From JBBRHQ01 sp963725315 (GTDB lineage: Bacteria; Actinomycetota; Thermoleophilia; Solirubrobacterales; 70-9), in assembly GCA_963725315.1 (NCBI GenBank), contig CAVRYA010000007.1, forward strand, positions 62,001 to 126,000: DNA of 64,000 nucleotides. The letters run 5' to 3'. Positions 1 through 8,171 of the stretch are shown here, one piece after another. The translations under genes were made by a program, and so were the position numbers. The notes beneath the pieces are model-generated. The model was not told the origin of the DNA. It searched no databases and saw only the letters and a list, made by a program, of their open reading frames with translations. The number at the start of each line of letters is the position of its first letter. Position 1 is the stretch's first letter.

Positions 1-378
1 TGGAACGGCTGGTGGGGAGAGGAGCCGCCGTTCGGGACGGCGGTCTTCGTGCTCACCCATCATCCGCGCGAGCCGCTCGAGCTGGGGGAGACCACCTTCA
101 CCTTCGTAACCGAGGGAGCAGAGGTGGCGCTTGAGGAGGCCAGGGCCGCGGCAGGGGACGGCGACGTTGCGATCGGCGGCGGCAGCGCCGCCCGCCAGTA
201 CCTGGACGCGGGCCTGATCGACGAGGTCAACCTCTCGGTCGTCCCGGTCCTGCTCGGGAGCGGCGCCCGGCTCTTCGAGGGGGGCGCGGGGGCCGGGACG
301 GCACTGGAGATCGCCCGGGTGATCGACGCCCCGGGCGTTACCCACCTCAAGTACCGGGCGAGCGGGGCCCGTGCCTGA
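1..378 (+). CDS. RibD C-terminal/DHFR-fold reductase, 5'-partial
   Basis: The reading frame is open from base 1, so the start lies outside the window. The visible 125 residues begin WNGWWGEEPPFGT and include the stretch GGGSAARQYLDAGLIDEV followed by VVPVLLGSGARLF. This is the conserved C-terminal half of the RibD-C / dihydrofolate-reductase-like fold (NADPH-dependent reductases; many are stand-alone proteins of unknown substrate). The true start cannot be seen; a GTG at 49 is internal to the conserved fold. The last bases overlap the following amine oxidase start by 8 bp, so the two are probably cotranscribed. Family assignment is firm; substrate is unknown. Confidence 0.8.
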   Translation, partial: WNGWWGEEPPFGTAVFVLTHHPREPLELGETTFTFVTEGAEVALEEARAAAGDGDVAIGGGSAARQYLDAGLIDEVNLSVVPVLLGSGARLFEGGAGAGTALEIARVIDAPGVTHLKYRASGARA

Positions 379-1678
379 CGCGATCGTCGTCGGGGCCGGT
401 CTGGCCGGCCTATCGGCCGCCCGCGACCTGGCGGCGGCGGGAACCGACGTCGTCGTCCTCGAGGCGCGCGATCGCCCCGGCGGCCGGGTCCTCCAGACGG
501 CCCTCTCCGACGGCCGCCTGGTGCAGCTCGGCGGCGAGCTCACCGGCCCCTACCAGTCCTCCTACCGCGGGCTGGTGGAGGAGCTTGGGCTGACCCTGGA
601 GCCCTCCTTCGTCGCCGATGCCGGCGAGGAGACCTACCTCCTCGCCGAGGGGCGCTTCGTTGGCGATGGCCATCCCTGGATGAGCGACGAGGACCGAGCC
701 AGCTACGCCAAGGCCGAGGGGGAGTTCGCCCGCCTGGCGAAGACCGTCGATCCCGAGGACCCCTGGTCGCACCCCGAGGCGGAGCGACTCGACCGCCTCT
801 CGATCGGGGAGTGGATGCGCGACGTCGGCGCGACCCGCAACGCCGTGCGGGCCCGCGACCTCTTCGCCCTGGCGCTCTCCTCGGAATCGGTCGAGCGCAC
901 GTCGCTGCTCTCCGAGCTGCGCAAGGAGGCGTCCGCAGGCGCGAGCGGCTTCTACAGCTACGAGACCTGGGAGGCCGAGCGGGTTGCCGAGGGCTCGGCG
1001 ACCGTCGCCCTGCGAATGGCGGAGGAGCTGGGTCACAGGGTCCGCTACGCGACCCCGGTGAGGCGGATCGGGATCAGCCCCGCGGGCTGCTCGGTAACCA
1101 CCTCCGCGGGGGAGCGCTTCGAGGCGGAGATCGTCGTCTCGGCCCTCCCGGCCGGGCCCCTGCGCGACGTCGTGGTCGATGGCGTCTCCGACGAGCGACT
1201 CGGCTCGCTTCACCGCCAGCGCCACGCCCTCGCCGCGAAGCCCGTCTTCGCCTACGAGTCGGCCTTCTGGGAGGAGGGAGGGCAGAACGGGGACCTCTAC
1301 TCCGAGACGGGGCTGATCGGTGGCGCCTGGGCGCAGGCGGGAGGGGTGATCTCGACCCTGGTCCCGCCCGAGCGCCTGGCGCCGCTCATCGCCACCCCCG
1401 AGCACCTGGTCCAGCAGGAGCTGACGGCTGAGATGGCCGCCGCCTTCGGCGAGCGGGCCGGGAGCCCGGTCGCCTTCTTCCTGCGCCGCTGGGGCGTCGA
1501 CCCGTGGACCCAGGGCTACATCACCTCCTGGCGCCCTGGCGACGTGATGGCCGTGGGCCCGCTGCACGGGACGCATGAGCCGCCCTTCTACGTCTGCGGC
1601 TCGGATCAGTGGGTCTGCGGCTACATGGAAGGCGCGGTGCGCACCGGGCGCGCCGCCGCGGCCGCGGCGCTGGAGTAG
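371..1678 (+). CDS. Flavin monoamine oxidase family protein
   Basis: A 435-residue FAD-dependent amine oxidase. The N-terminus has the dinucleotide-binding motif VVGAGLAGLSAARDL followed by an acidic strand end (VVVLEARDRPGGRV). The C-terminus carries the second FAD-contact motif GYMEGAVRTGRAAA. Length is normal for bacterial MAO-like enzymes. These oxidise primary or secondary amines to aldehydes with release of H2O2. No signal peptide is seen, so it is probably cytoplasmic. The GTG start overlaps the upstream gene by 8 bp. An aldehyde dehydrogenase lies 137 bp downstream, a plausible next step. The amine substrate is not known. Confidence 0.85.
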   Translation: MPDAIVVGAGLAGLSAARDLAAAGTDVVVLEARDRPGGRVLQTALSDGRLVQLGGELTGPYQSSYRGLVEELGLTLEPSFVADAGEETYLLAEGRFVGDGHPWMSDEDRASYAKAEGEFARLAKTVDPEDPWSHPEAERLDRLSIGEWMRDVGATRNAVRARDLFALALSSESVERTSLLSELRKEASAGASGFYSYETWEAERVAEGSATVALRMAEELGHRVRYATPVRRIGISPAGCSVTTSAGERFEAEIVVSALPAGPLRDVVVDGVSDERLGSLHRQRHALAAKPVFAYESAFWEEGGQNGDLYSETGLIGGAWAQAGGVISTLVPPERLAPLIATPEHLVQQELTAEMAAAFGERAGSPVAFFLRRWGVDPWTQGYITSWRPGDVMAVGPLHGTHEPPFYVCGSDQWVCGYMEGAVRTGRAAAAAALE

Positions 1679-1726
1679 AGGAAGCGCCGGGACCACCGCA
1701 ACGCGGAAAAGAGGCACCCCGATTGC

Positions 1727-1743
1727 GGTTTTCCACGGATGCG
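1727..1743 (+). promoter_or_regulatory. Motif shared by both DUF779 loci, copy 1
   Basis: The stretch GGTTTTCCACGGATGCG lies in the 137-bp leader of the aldehyde dehydrogenase gene, about 75 bp before its start. A copy differing by one inserted C occurs at 19859-19874, 34 bp before the second DUF779 gene. Two occurrences, both upstream of DUF779-containing transcription units, suggest a common regulatory site, but the evidence is only two copies. A clear Shine-Dalgarno (GAAGGAGAGAG) precedes the ATG at 1816. Confidence 0.3.
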
Positions 1744-1815
1744 ATCACTCCGCGAGGGTGCTTGAGTTGTGCTGATCGGTTTTGGGTAACGACGGCGGGG
1801 TGAAGGAGAGAGGCG

Positions 1816-3357
1816 ATGGCAACTGTTGAGAAGCCGCAGACGTTTGAGGCGCCCGGCCGGCCCGAGAGCGAGGTCGGGCTCGAGGAGAGCTATGGGAACT
1901 TCATCGGCGGGAAGTTCGTTGCCCCGAGCGAGGGCAAGTACCGCGACAACCTGACACCGGCGACCGGGGAAGCCTTCAGCCGGGTAGCCGATTCGACCCC
2001 GGATGACATCGAGCTGGCGCTGGATGCCGCCCACGAAGCCAAGGACGAGTGGGGGGACGCCTCGCCTGCCGAGCGGGCCGCGGTGCTCGATGCGATGGCC
2101 GATGCGGTCGAGGAGAACCTGCAGATGCTGGCGATCGCCGAGAGCTGGGACAACGGCAAGCCCGTTCGCGAGACGCTGGCTGCCGACCTCCCGCTGGTGG
2201 TCGACCACCTCCGCTACTTCGCAGGCGCCGCTCGCGCCGAGGAGGGGCGGATCTCGGAGATCGACAAGGACACGGTCGCCTACCACTTCCACGAGCCGCT
2301 CGGCGTGGTCGGCCAGATCATCCCCTTCAACTTCCCGCTGCTGATGGCTGCCTGGAAGATCGCCCCGGCGCTGGCGGCCGGCAACTGCACCGTGATCAAG
2401 CCGGCCAGCCCGACGCCGTGGTCGATCCTGAAGCTGGCCGAGGTGGTGGAGGATGTCGTGCCCCCCGGGGTCCTCAACGTCGTCAACGGCCCGGGCGCCG
2501 AGATCGGCCGGGCGCTGGCGACCAACAAGCGGATCGCCAAGATCGCCTTCACCGGCGAGACGGTCACCGGGCGCCTGATCATGCAGTACGCGGCCCAGAA
2601 CATCATCCCGTCGACGACCGAGCTCGGGGGCAAGTCGCCCAACCTCTTCTTCGAGGACGTGATGGCGGCCGACGACGAGCTGCTCGACAAGGCGATCGAG
2701 GGCTTCGTCCTCTACGCCTTCAACAAGGGCGAGGTCTGCACCGCTCCCTCGCGGGCCCTGATCCAGGAGTCGATCTACGACCGGTTCATGGAGCGGGTGC
2801 TGGAGCGGGTCGGGGCGATCGTGCAGGGCAACCCGCTCGACCCGGCGACGATGATGGGTCCGCAGGTCTCAGCAGCCCAGCTCGACAAGGTCGAGAGCTA
2901 CGTCCAGATCGGCCGCGACGAGGGCGCCCAGGTGTTGATCGGCGGGGAGCGGCCGGACCTCGACGGCGAGCTCTCGGGCGGCTACTACATCGAGCCGACC
3001 GTCCTGCGGGGGACCAACGATATGCGGGTCTTCCAGGAGGAGATCTTCGGCCCGGTGGTGTCGGTCACCACCTTCAGGGACGAGGCCGAGGCGCTGAAGA
3101 TCGCCAACGACACCCTCTACGGGCTCGGGGCCGGCGTCTGGACCCGTGACGGCAACAGGGCGTTCCGCCTGGGGCGCGCGATCAAGGCCGGGCGGGTGTG
3201 GACCAACTGCTACCACCAGTACCCGGCGCACGCGGCGTTCGGCGGCTACAAGATCTCGGGCGTCGGACGGGAGAACCACCGGATGATGCTCGACCACTAC
3301 TCGCAGACCAAGTGCCTGCTGGTCAGCTACGACCCGAAGCCGCTGGGCTTCTTCTGA
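1816..3357 (+). CDS. exaC: NAD-dependent acetaldehyde dehydrogenase, ExaC type
   Basis: A 513-residue aldehyde dehydrogenase. Catalytic residues are visible: general base Glu in TELGGKSPNLFF and nucleophile Cys in NKGEVCTAPSRALIQ; the cofactor region FTGETVTGRLIM and the proton-relay segment FQEEIFGPVVSV are intact. The C-terminus, LLVSYDPKPLGFF, is the hallmark of the ExaC/AldA acetaldehyde dehydrogenase group that serves ethanol or amine-derived aldehyde oxidation. ATG at 1816 is preceded by a strong ribosome-binding site. A DUF779 gene follows after one base, the usual arrangement for this enzyme. With the amine oxidase upstream it probably completes an amine to carboxylate route. Confidence 0.88.
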   Translation: MATVEKPQTFEAPGRPESEVGLEESYGNFIGGKFVAPSEGKYRDNLTPATGEAFSRVADSTPDDIELALDAAHEAKDEWGDASPAERAAVLDAMADAVEENLQMLAIAESWDNGKPVRETLAADLPLVVDHLRYFAGAARAEEGRISEIDKDTVAYHFHEPLGVVGQIIPFNFPLLMAAWKIAPALAAGNCTVIKPASPTPWSILKLAEVVEDVVPPGVLNVVNGPGAEIGRALATNKRIAKIAFTGETVTGRLIMQYAAQNIIPSTTELGGKSPNLFFEDVMAADDELLDKAIEGFVLYAFNKGEVCTAPSRALIQESIYDRFMERVLERVGAIVQGNPLDPATMMGPQVSAAQLDKVESYVQIGRDEGAQVLIGGERPDLDGELSGGYYIEPTVLRGTNDMRVFQEEIFGPVVSVTTFRDEAEALKIANDTLYGLGAGVWTRDGNRAFRLGRAIKAGRVWTNCYHQYPAHAAFGGYKISGVGRENHRMMLDHYSQTKCLLVSYDPKPLGFF

Positions 3358-3358
3358 G

Positions 3359-3691
3359 ATGGGTCGAGTCGCAGCGACCCCTGAGGCGGAGGAGCTGATC
3401 GATCGGCTTCGCCGCAAGCACGGCCCGATCGTCTTTCACCAGTCCGGGGGTTGCTGCGACGGCAGCGCCGCGATGTGCCTGCGGGCCGACGACCTGCCGC
3501 CGGGAGCCAACGACCTGAGGCTGGGTGAGATCGGCGGCGCGCCCTTCTACGTCGACCGCGAGCAGTACCGCCGCTGGCGGGAGCCGGACTTCCTCATCGA
3601 CGTGGCGCCCGGGGCTGCCGGCGGCTTCTCGCTGGAGGAGCCGGAGGGCGTGCGATTCGTCGATCGGGCCGGTTCCCGCTCGCCGCAGTGA
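3359..3691 (+). CDS. DUF779 family protein (ALDH partner)
   Basis: A 110-residue protein with the DUF779 signature: IVFHQSGGCCDGSAAMC near the N-terminus and a central GAPFYVDREQY segment, ending in an acidic region (DVAPGAAGGFSLE). Members are encoded next to ExaC-type aldehyde dehydrogenases across actinobacteria and proteobacteria; the biochemical role is not established. The paired Cys residues and conserved His suggest metal or cofactor binding (inference). It starts one base after the dehydrogenase stop, so the two are cotranscribed. A second, more distant DUF779 gene is at 19908. Confidence 0.85.
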   Translation: MGRVAATPEAEELIDRLRRKHGPIVFHQSGGCCDGSAAMCLRADDLPPGANDLRLGEIGGAPFYVDREQYRRWREPDFLIDVAPGAAGGFSLEEPEGVRFVDRAGSRSPQ

Positions 3692-3703
3692 TCGGCGCGT
3701 AGC

Positions 3704-4973
3704 TCAGGCCGGCTCGACCGCGACCGGCATCGTCCGGTACTGGTTGAGGAAGGTCGAGCTGACCCGCTCGCAGTCGCCGTCGAGCGTCGATCTGCCGCGA
3801 AGCGCCGCAGCGTCTCCTCGATCCAGAGCTTCAGCTCGAGGCGGGCGAGTCCCGGCGCCGAGGCAGAAGTGGCGTCCGCCGCCGCCGAATCCCTGGTGCG
3901 GGTTGGGGTCGCGGCGGCACGTCGAAGCGGTGCGGGTCGGAGAAGACGCTCCTCGTCGCGGTTGCCCGAGACGTACCAGAGGGCGAGCTTGTCGCCGGCG
4001 CGGACCTGCTTGCCCGCCAGCTCGGTGTCGCTCGTCGCGGTGCGCCGCATGTAGGCGAAGGCGGGGTTGTAGCGAACGAACTCCTCGACCACCTGCTCGA
4101 GCGGCACCGCCCCCGAGCGCACCAGCTCCATCTGCTCGGGGTCCTCGATCAGGTTCTTCATCCCTGAGGTGAAGACCGCGCGGGTGGAGTCGTTGCCAGC
4201 AACCATCAGGAGGAAAAAGAACATCAGTACCTCCTCGTGGGAGAGCCGCTCGCCGTCCACCTCGGCCTCGATGAAGGCGGTGGTGAGGTCGTCGGTCGGG
4301 TTCGCCTCGCGCTCGCTCGATCATCGTCGTTGACGTAGGGGATGAACTCCTCCAGCGCCTTCCAGACGTCGCCGAGGTCCGGCGAGAGGTTCGGGTCCTG
4401 GAAGGCCGTGGTGCGGTTGGTCCAATCGACCAGGCGCTCGGCGTCCTCGCGCGGCGCCCCCAGCATGTCGCCGATCACCATCGCCGGCACGTGGACGCCG
4501 ACGTCGCCGACCAGGTCGAGGCTGCCGTCCGGGTGGCTCTCCAGGGCCCGGTCCCAGACCAGGTTGATGATCTCCCGCATCCGCTCGGTGTGATCGAGCG
4601 CCCGCTTCGGGGTGAAGGCGCGCTGGACCAGCGCCTTGAGGCGGTCGTGGCGCGGCGGGTCCTGCGTGATCATCATGTTCGCCGCGACGTCCATCGGGTC
4701 AGGCGCCCCCGGCTCGGAGGCGAGCTTGTCGACCAGGATGATGCTGCGGGCCGAGGAGAAGGTCTCGTGGTCGCGGCCGACCGCGGCGATGTCCTCGAAT
4801 CGGACCACCGACCAGAAGCCGCCCTCCTCGGGGAAGTCGCCCAGCTCGCTCCAGTGCAGCGGCTCCTCCCGGCGCAGCCGGCGAAACACCTCGTGCGGCG
4901 GGCCGTCCCTCCAAAGCTCGAGATCGCTGACGTCGAGATCGGCGAGGCCGGGCGTCGGGGCGATCGTGGTCAT
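3704..4973 (-). pseudogene. Cytochrome P450 with four reading-frame shifts
   Basis: Conserved P450 elements are spread over three frames. Frame 1 (about 4973-4318) has the N-terminal part including QDPPRHDRLKALVQRAFTP. Frame 2 (about 4316-3950) has the I-helix motif VAGNDSTR and an ExxR motif (EFVR). Frame 3 has the heme loop FGGGGRHFCLGAG near 3875. Frame 2 resumes with LARLELKLWIEETLRRF, and frame 3 gives the C-terminus (LNQYRTMPVAVEPA). Every shift is one base, and the conserved motifs survive, which points to sequence error more than decay. The N-terminal sequence resembles the CYP125/CYP142-type soluble P450s. ATG at 4973 is preferred; a TTG at 5009 overlaps the SDR stop. It is last in a reverse-strand group with the SDR and amine oxidase. 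Confidence 0.8.
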
Positions 4974-5005
4974 CTCGACGATCGAATCAGATCTGCGGAC
5001 GGCGG

Positions 5006-5905
5006 TCAACCACGGGCGCCCGGCCCCATCCGGTAGGCGGCGTTCAGCAATGTCTCCACCGTGCCCGGACTGATCGCGTTGGCGAGCTCGAAGGCGTTGC
5101 CGAAGCGCGTCGAGATGCGGATCGGGCGGGTGACGATCGCGTCAGCGACCATGCCCGCAGCCTCCTCGGCGCTGATCGCCGGAAAGGTGTCGTAGAGCTT
5201 GGTGGGGGCGATCATCGGGGTTCGGACCAGCGGCATGTAGACGGTCGTGACGTGGACGCCGTCCGCCCGGATCTCCGAGGCGATCGAGGCCGAGAAGGCG
5301 TTCAGCGCAGCCTTCGACGCCAGGTAGGCCGAGAAGCGCGGCGTGTGTATCTGCACCCCGGCCGAGGAGATGTTGACGATCTGGCCCGTGCGGCGCTGGC
5401 GCATCGACGGGAGCAGGCCGAGCATCAGCCGCACAGCCCCGAAGTAGTTGATCTGCATGGTTCGCTGGAAGTCGTGCATGCGCTCGTAGGAGAGCTCCAG
5501 CGAGCGCCGGATCGAGTGCGCGGCGTTGTTGACGAGCACGTCCACGCGACCGTGCTGCTCGAGCGCGCCGGTGGCAAGCTCGCCGACCGCGTCGAGGTCG
5601 GAGAGGTCGCAGGGATGCACGTGGGCGCGGCCTCCGGCCGCCGCGATCTCGCTTCGCGTCTCCTCGAGCGCCTCGGCGGTGCGGGCGACGAGCAGGACGG
5701 TGCCCCCGGCCGCGCCGATCCGCAGGGCGCTCGCCTTGCCGATCCCCGAGGAGGAGCCGGTGATCATCACCACCTTGTCGCGGACGGCGTCCTCGAGCGA
5801 GCCGCTGCGGATCCGGCGCAGCACTCCAGCAGGCGTGTAGGGCGCCTTGAAGGCGAAACTGTTTGCCCTGCCGATCAGCCCGGAGATTGGGTCCGTGCGC
5901 GCCAT
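5006..5905 (-). CDS. Short-chain dehydrogenase/reductase
   Basis: About 299 residues. Classical SDR features: cofactor loop TGSSSGIGKASA (about residue 45), NNAAHS, catalytic Ser in NISSAGVQIH, and the YLASK active-site Tyr/Lys (SAYLASKAALNAF). The N-terminal region before the Rossmann fold (MARTDPISGLIGRANSFAFK) is typical of the subgroup that acts on lipid-like or hydroxyacyl substrates. ATG at 5905 is chosen because the open frame upstream runs into the neighbouring oxidase gene and is low in conservation. It lies between the amine oxidase (19-bp gap) and the P450, so the three genes probably form one transcript. Substrate unknown. Confidence 0.85.
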   Translation of the reverse strand: MARTDPISGLIGRANSFAFKAPYTPAGVLRRIRSGSLEDAVRDKVVMITGSSSGIGKASALRIGAAGGTVLLVARTAEALEETRSEIAAAGGRAHVHPCDLSDLDAVGELATGALEQHGRVDVLVNNAAHSIRRSLELSYERMHDFQRTMQINYFGAVRLMLGLLPSMRQRRTGQIVNISSAGVQIHTPRFSAYLASKAALNAFSASIASEIRADGVHVTTVYMPLVRTPMIAPTKLYDTFPAISAEEAAGMVADAIVTRPIRISTRFGNAFELANAISPGTVETLLNAAYRMGPGARG

Positions 5906-5924
5906 CGGAGGGGCCCGCGGCGGC

Positions 5925-7302
5925 TCAGCCCCCGGAGGTGCGGGCGGGCAGGAGCTCGAGGCAGGCCTCGGCGGCCCGGGCGCCGGAGCGGGTCGCTCCC
6001 TCCATGTGGATGTGGCCGACACCGGCGATGTCGGTGCAGGCCCAGTGAATCGGGCCGACCGGGCGGCGCAGGTCCTCGCCGAAGCGGCTCAGCCCGCCGA
6101 TCCCGAAGCTGGTCCCATAGGCGCCCCGGGTCCACTCCTGCCCTGACCACTCGGTCTCGATGTATTCGCGCGGACGCGTGGCCGGCGTCCCGACGTAGGA
6201 GGCCATCCCCTCGAGCACCTCCTCACGCCGGGCGACGGGATCCATCCGCCCCACCCGCTCGGCGACTTCACCGGCGAGGAAGGTGCAGAGCACGCCCGCC
6301 GAGGCCGAGGGCGGGGAGTTGTCGTAGAGCTCCCGCACCAGCTCGTAGGGGGCGAAGCCCTGGCCCGAGAGCCCCTCCTCGCGCCAGAACGGCCGCTCGT
6401 AGACGGCGAGGATCTTGGTGACGCTGCCCTGCGATAGCCCCTGCTCGAGCCGCAGGCGCCAGGCGGGGAGAGCCGGGCGGAAGCGGATCGCTGCGGTCAG
6501 GTTGGGCGGCACGGCGAGGATCGCGGCGCGGGCGCTCGCCTGCACCGAGCCGGCGTCGATTTCGACCCCCTCATCGGACCAGCGGACCTCGCGGGCCGGG
6601 GCCTCCAGCACCACCCGCTCGCCGAGGCGCTCGGCGAGCCGGATCGGGATCAGCTGCGAGCCGCCGACGACGCGGTAGGCCAGGCACTGCTCGGGCTCGA
6701 ACAGCTCGAAGGTCCCCCCGGCGCCCGAGATCATCCACAGCCCCTGAAGCAGCGAGAAGGTGTGGGCCGGCTTCGCCAGGAAGCCCCCGGCGAGCCAGGC
6801 GCGCAGCAGGTCGCGGGCCATCTCGTCGCCCACCTCCCGCTGCAGCCACGCCTCGAAGGTGATCGCGTCCAGCTCGGCCGCGTCGGGGTGCTTCCAGGGC
6901 GCCTCGGGGTCGAGCTCCTTGGCGAGCGCGTCGAGCTTGGAGTCGGCCTGCTCGAAGGCGCGCTCGGAGGCGCTCCCGAGGGGCGCGTCATGCCCCTGAT
7001 AGCGATGGGCCTTGCCGGCCGGATCGATGTAGACGTGCTCGCCCTCGCGGAAGCTCGGGAACAGGTCGATGCCCAGCTCGCCCAGCAGGGCATGCAGAGC
7101 CGACTGGTACGGGGCGACCCACTGGCCCGCCGAGCTCGTTCGCCTCGCCGCCGATCTCGGTGTTCCATACCCGCCCGCCGACCCTGTCGCGGGCCTCGAG
7201 CACGACCACGTCCACGCCCTCTCGGGCGAGCGCGGTCGCGGCCGTGAGGCCGGCGATGCCGGCCCCCACAACCGCTACCTCGGTCTCGATTCGATCAGGC
7301 AA
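5925..7302 (-). CDS. Flavin monoamine oxidase family protein, one frameshift
   Basis: A second amine oxidase. N-terminal FAD motif VVGAGIAGLTAATALAREG and VVLEARDRVGGRVWNTEIGGEANELGG are in one frame; from QWVAPYQSALHALLGELG onward the protein continues in another. The switch lies at a G-run near 7127, where one extra base would explain it. C-terminal FAD motif: HIHMEGATRSGARAAE. A TTG start at 7302 is preceded by AGGAGG four bases away. Total length about 458 residues. It heads a reverse-strand group with the SDR and P450. The first amine oxidase of the window (371-1678) is a distinct paralogue. Confidence 0.82.
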
Positions 7303-7374
7303 CCGGCCTCCTCAACCAGCCGATCGGAACCCCGCGCTCAGTCTATGCGCGATCCCGCTCGGCCGGCGTGAGGG

Positions 7375-8019
7375 TCAGCGGCCGGCCTGGAACCCGAGGC
7401 CGTCGGCGTTGCAGTGCTTGGTGGCGTCGTTGGCGATCGTCGCCATGTTGAGGGTGGAGGTGTCCCGCTTGGTCGTAAAGACCAGGCTGGCGATCGTGCG
7501 GAAGTAGTTCCCCGAGGTCACCGGCGGCGGGCCCCCGATCACGGCGCTGCCGACAGGGACGTCGATCTGCAGGTTGCCGGCGTTCAGCGTGCCGGGCGTG
7601 TGCGGATTGCTTCCGAAATCGTTCTGGAAGTTCTCCTGGATCGTGCCGGGACGCCTCGAGCGGAATGCGAAGACCAGGCGGGTGCCCCCACCGGCGCTCC
7701 GGCACGCCGCGCGCAGCGTGAGGCCGCTGATCGTCCCGATCGTCCGCAACGGCGAACCGGGCTTGGCGTCCGCGGAGAAGTGGAGGCGCGAAGGGGCGCC
7801 GTGGAGTCGCTTGCGGACCCCCTTGGACAGCGACCGCTTGCGGACGCTGCCCGCGGCGAGCTTGTTGGGCTTGACCGCGTGCCGGCGAAGCTGCGCCGGG
7901 CCGACGCTGTTCCTGGGCAGGGTCACGGCGGCGTAGGAAACGCCGCCCAACGCGACGGACAGCGCGATCAGCGAGAGGACGTTGGAGAAGGTCAGTCGGG
8001 ACATCAGGGACTTCAGCAA
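7375..8019 (-). CDS. Secreted protein with NSVG-type N-terminal repeats
   Basis: About 214 residues. After a signal-peptide-like helix (VLSLIALSVALGGVSYAA) comes a short repetitive region, LPRNSVGPAQLRRHAVKP and the related KLAAGSVRKRSLSKG, of the kind seen in many secreted proteins of Solirubrobacterales. The C-terminal 130 residues are an unrecognised beta-rich domain. GAGGAG sits five bases before a TTG at 8019, which is why that start is preferred over the GTG at 8025 (no spacing) and the ATG at 8004. The protein at 53747-54412 has the same architecture. Exported; function unknown. Repeat R1 copy a lies immediately upstream. Confidence 0.6.
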   Translation of the reverse strand: MLKSLMSRLTFSNVLSLIALSVALGGVSYAAVTLPRNSVGPAQLRRHAVKPNKLAAGSVRKRSLSKGVRKRLHGAPSRLHFSADAKPGSPLRTIGTISGLTLRAACRSAGGGTRLVFAFRSRRPGTIQENFQNDFGSNPHTPGTLNAGNLQIDVPVGSAVIGGPPPVTSGNYFRTIASLVFTTKRDTSTLNMATIANDATKHCNADGLGFQAGR

Positions 8020-8042
8020 GGGCACTCCTCATTAGTTGTGTT

Positions 8043-8100
8043 CGCCGGCGCGGTGTTAGCGCCGGCACAGGCATGTCAGGCGGCGAAGCCGCCGCAATTG
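8043..8100 (-). repeat. Dispersed palindromic repeat R1, copy a
   Basis: Read on the reverse strand this 58-bp stretch contains two hairpins: GGCGGC-TTC-GCCGCC, then an ACATGCCTGTG spacer, then GCCGGCG-CTAACACCG-CGCCGGC. It is almost identical to R1c at 33033-33098 and similar to R1b at 32963-33032. It points toward the start of the gene at 8019, as R1c points toward the kdd gene. All copies are in divergent intergenic regions. Confidence 0.8.
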
Positions 8101-8171
8101 AATCCGGCCTCTATCGGCAGCCCCCTCCCCCGACCTTGAGCCCTGGTTGGGGTTGGTAGCGTGCCGCCCCG

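Noticed and set aside
410..1717. Long reverse-strand open frame opposite the amine oxidase
   Set aside because: High GC leaves antisense frames open; its translation is low-complexity Arg/Gly/Ala-rich with no motif, while the forward frame is a clear FAD enzyme.
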